A stretch of 64,000 bases of DNA from Alcaligenes sp. SORT26. GTDB taxonomy: Bacteria > Pseudomonadota > Gammaproteobacteria > Burkholderiales > Burkholderiaceae_B. The translations under genes were made by a program, and so were the position numbers. The DNA is taken from assembly GCF_017377875.1 (NCBI RefSeq), contig NZ_CP070975.1:248001-312000 (forward strand), written 5' to 3'. The notes beneath the pieces are model-generated. The model saw only the letters and a program-made list of their open reading frames with translations, had not been told where the DNA came from and did no database searches. Numbering within the stretch: the first letter of the stretch is position 1; each line of letters starts with the position of its first letter. Shown here one piece after another: positions 62,323-64,000 of this stretch.

Positions 62323-62347
62323 CGGCAGACAGCTTGTCTGTCTGCCG
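62323..62347. terminator. Terminator between convergent dedA and doxX genes
   Basis: Perfect inverted repeat CGGCAGACAG / CTGTCTGCCG with a five-base loop, between convergent stops. No strong T tract. Confidence 0.6.
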
Positions 62348-62377
62348 AAGCGGTGCTTGCCGGATCAGCGTTTGTGT

Positions 62378-62794
62378 TCAGGATCGTGCCTGACGACGGG
62401 CATGAGCCAATGCAGCCGCTACAGCCAGCCCTCCGATCACACTGATATGGTCCTGAACCAGAGCCTGTTCCAGAAAGGCTTGCAGGCCTTCCATTTCCCA
62501 AAAACGATGCGCTAGCGGGATAGTGGAAAGGGTAAAGACACTAAGCATCAATGCGCCGAGCCAGGCCAGACGACTTGCGCTGATGATGAGCCAGCTTCCC
62601 AGCAACTGCACCGTAATCGTCAACACCGCGAACAAGGCTTGAGGCTCCAGACCAAAGTGGGCCATTTCCATCTTGGCGGCATTGAAATCCCAAATCTTGC
62701 TCAGACCACTCCACCAGAATATATAGGTCAACAGCAGGGTGGCCAGTACGTAGAACATCCGTGAGCGCAGTATTTCTTGTATGAGGTGATTCAT
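62378..62794 (-). CDS. DoxX-like small membrane protein
   Basis: 138 aa with four hydrophobic helices (MFYVLATLLLTYIFWWSGLS, ALFAVLTITVQLLGSWLIIS). The opening RSRMFYVLATLLLTYIFWWS with SGLSKIWDF fits the DoxX/YphA group of small quinone-linked or stress-related membrane proteins. Function unclear. It follows the EamA gene on the same strand by 25 bases, so they may be one operon. Confidence 0.8.
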   Translation of the reverse strand: MNHLIQEILRSRMFYVLATLLLTYIFWWSGLSKIWDFNAAKMEMAHFGLEPQALFAVLTITVQLLGSWLIISASRLAWLGALMLSVFTLSTIPLAHRFWEMEGLQAFLEQALVQDHISVIGGLAVAAALAHARRQARS

Positions 62795-62819
62795 GATGCC
62801 TCCTCCTTGGGTATGCAGA

Positions 62820-63695
62820 TCAGGGTTTGTGTACGGATGCTTCCAGCGTGGAGCGCGCCACGGCCAGGGTTTTTTGGCTCATCACCAGCCCACCCATGAC
62901 CAGCGCAACACCCACCAGTTGCAGCGTGGTCGGCCAGACCCCTTTGATCAGCGCATCCAGAATGAACGCGGTGACTGGCACCAGCAGCATGAAGGGGGCC
63001 ACGGTTACTGCACCAAGCTGTTTGATGGCGCTGAACCACAGCGCGAAGGGGCCAGCCGTCAGGACCGTCGCCAGCAGGAACAGGCCCAGCCAATGAACAG
63101 GAATAATCTGCGTTGGAATATCCTGGGTCAGCAGGGCGATCAGGCTCAGCTCAACCCCGGCAATCAGTAACTGCCAACCGGTAAAACCCAAGAGCGGGAT
63201 GGGTGGTGCACCCCACTTGTTCATCAGAACCCCACCCGTTGCAATAGACAGCATGCTACCCAGCGCGGCGACAATGCCGACCATATCCAGGTGTGCCTGA
63301 CTGGACATGACGACCAAGGACACACCCAGCGCACCCAAGAGGACAGCGCCAATCCGCATCAAGGCAGGGCGAGCACCCAGAATGCCCCAGGCAATAAAAA
63401 TGGTGGCCAGCGGGGTCAGGGCCTGGAATATGGCGGCTACACCACCAGGAAGGCGAGTCGCAGCAATAAAGAACAGGCCAAAGAACAAGCCGGTGTTCAA
63501 CGTGCCCAGCACCGCGAGTCGTCCCCACCAGGCGCGGGGAGGCAGGCTGCGGACCAGCATCAGCAAAACGATGGCGCCCCCCAAGGCCCGGACTGCTGCC
63601 AGAAACAAGGGGTTAGGCGGCAGCCAGGTGGTGGTCAGAATGTAAGTAAAGCCCCAGAGAATCGCGGCGGTGGCCGCAGCCAGTTTGGCGTTCAT
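62820..63695 (-). CDS. EamA/DMT-family transporter
   Basis: 291 aa with ten hydrophobic helices in two EamA repeats. The opening AATAAILWGFTYILTTTWLP and RLPGGVAAIFQALTPLATIF are characteristic of RhaT/RarD-type drug-metabolite transporters. Likely exports a metabolite or amino acid; the substrate cannot be deduced. A LysR gene lies upstream on the same strand. Confidence 0.88.
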   Translation of the reverse strand: MNAKLAAATAAILWGFTYILTTTWLPPNPLFLAAVRALGGAIVLLMLVRSLPPRAWWGRLAVLGTLNTGLFFGLFFIAATRLPGGVAAIFQALTPLATIFIAWGILGARPALMRIGAVLLGALGVSLVVMSSQAHLDMVGIVAALGSMLSIATGGVLMNKWGAPPIPLLGFTGWQLLIAGVELSLIALLTQDIPTQIIPVHWLGLFLLATVLTAGPFALWFSAIKQLGAVTVAPFMLLVPVTAFILDALIKGVWPTTLQLVGVALVMGGLVMSQKTLAVARSTLEASVHKP

Positions 63696-63839
63696 GTCGA
63701 TGTACTCCCCATGATGAATTTCAGATGGGGAGACTATAGAAGTGCAACGATGGCTTGAATAGATGGGGATATGGTCATCAGCGTTCCATAAACAGAACGA
63801 CTGTGTGTTTGCTGGGTTTAGCCAGGTAGCCGTACGAAC

Positions 63840-64000
63840 TCAGGGCGAGGGAGCGTGCAGAATCGTCACGAATTCTTGCCCCAGAAAGTCCAGAAGTGCA
63901 CGGACAGCAGGCACCAGACCGCGGCGCGAGGGAAAGACCGCATGCACAACCCCAGGACGGGGATTCCAGCCTGGGGCCACATCCACCAGCCTGCCATCCT
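63840..64000 (-). CDS. LysR-family regulator, C-terminal end only
   Basis: Open frame from the right window edge to a TGA at 63842-63840, giving ~53 residues (DGRLVDVAPGWNPRPGVVHA, VFPSRRGLVPAVRALLDFLG, ending HAPSP). The VFPSRRGLVPAVRALLDFL pattern is the usual tail of LysR effector domains. It is read toward the EamA gene 145 bases downstream. The DNA-binding part is outside the window. Confidence 0.75.
   Translation of the reverse strand, partial: DGRLVDVAPGWNPRPGVVHAVFPSRRGLVPAVRALLDFLGQEFVTILHAPSP

Overview
The window looks like chromosomal DNA of a motile, aerobic betaproteobacterium, most likely Alcaligenaceae and possibly Alcaligenes. The pointers are moderately high GC, a short Bordetella/Alcaligenes-type flagellin, a Bug-family (TctC-like) receptor, a TRAP transporter, two FecI/FecR surface-signalling loci and a tandem glycine riboswitch. 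The species call is inference; no rRNA or other marker gene is present.

Layout. 1-2052: large TPR/GT41 glycosyltransferase running off the left edge, with an apparent FkbM-like C-terminus. 2242-3318: flagellin with a FliA-type promoter, so the neighbour may glycosylate it. 3629-5725: Tat-exported PhoX phosphatase behind a Pho box that decides its start. 6237-22922: a tightly coupled 11-gene operon, the main point of interest. It encodes SrfA-, SrfB- and SrfC-like proteins plus two VWA proteins, an ABC transporter pair, a formylglycine-enzyme-like protein, two lipoproteins and a single-pass membrane protein. 23131-28282: DUF445 protein and two Aer-like chemoreceptors. 28686-30624: NrtR and nadC with two matching palindromes in the nadC promoter/start region. 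30635-33900: Bug receptor, small protein and GntP permease. 34227-36760: a CAT-anticodon tRNA followed by an AT-rich patch with a ParA-like gene, an unknown partner, a shattered integrase and an antitoxin with a toxin stub.

36890-43878: tauABC, an atypical SDR divergent from a LysR gene, a diguanylate cyclase, a YjdM/PhnA-like protein and a lipoprotein. 43958-49425: Fur box, fecI, fecR, TonB-dependent receptor and di-heme peroxidase, an arrangement resembling methanobactin-uptake loci. 49520-52448: TRAP transporter dctPMQ on the minus strand. 52731-58960: second Fur-controlled fecI-fecR, then two unrecognised membrane proteins, then a siderophore receptor. 59208-61124: glycine/amino-acid permease behind a tandem glycine riboswitch. 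61372-64000: DedA-rhodanese fusion, DoxX, EamA transporter and the 3' end of a LysR gene.

How the parts may work together. The srf operon appears to encode an envelope-spanning machine: cytosolic actin-like and dynamin-like NTPases, single-pass proteins with proline-rich linkers, and periplasmic VWA/FGE-like proteins and lipoproteins, with a LolCDE/MacB-like ABC unit. The two iron loci pair surface signalling with TonB receptors under Fur. NAD, phosphate, taurine and glycine modules each show a recognisable control element or a canonical gene set. All calls come from reading the sequence; no database search was run.
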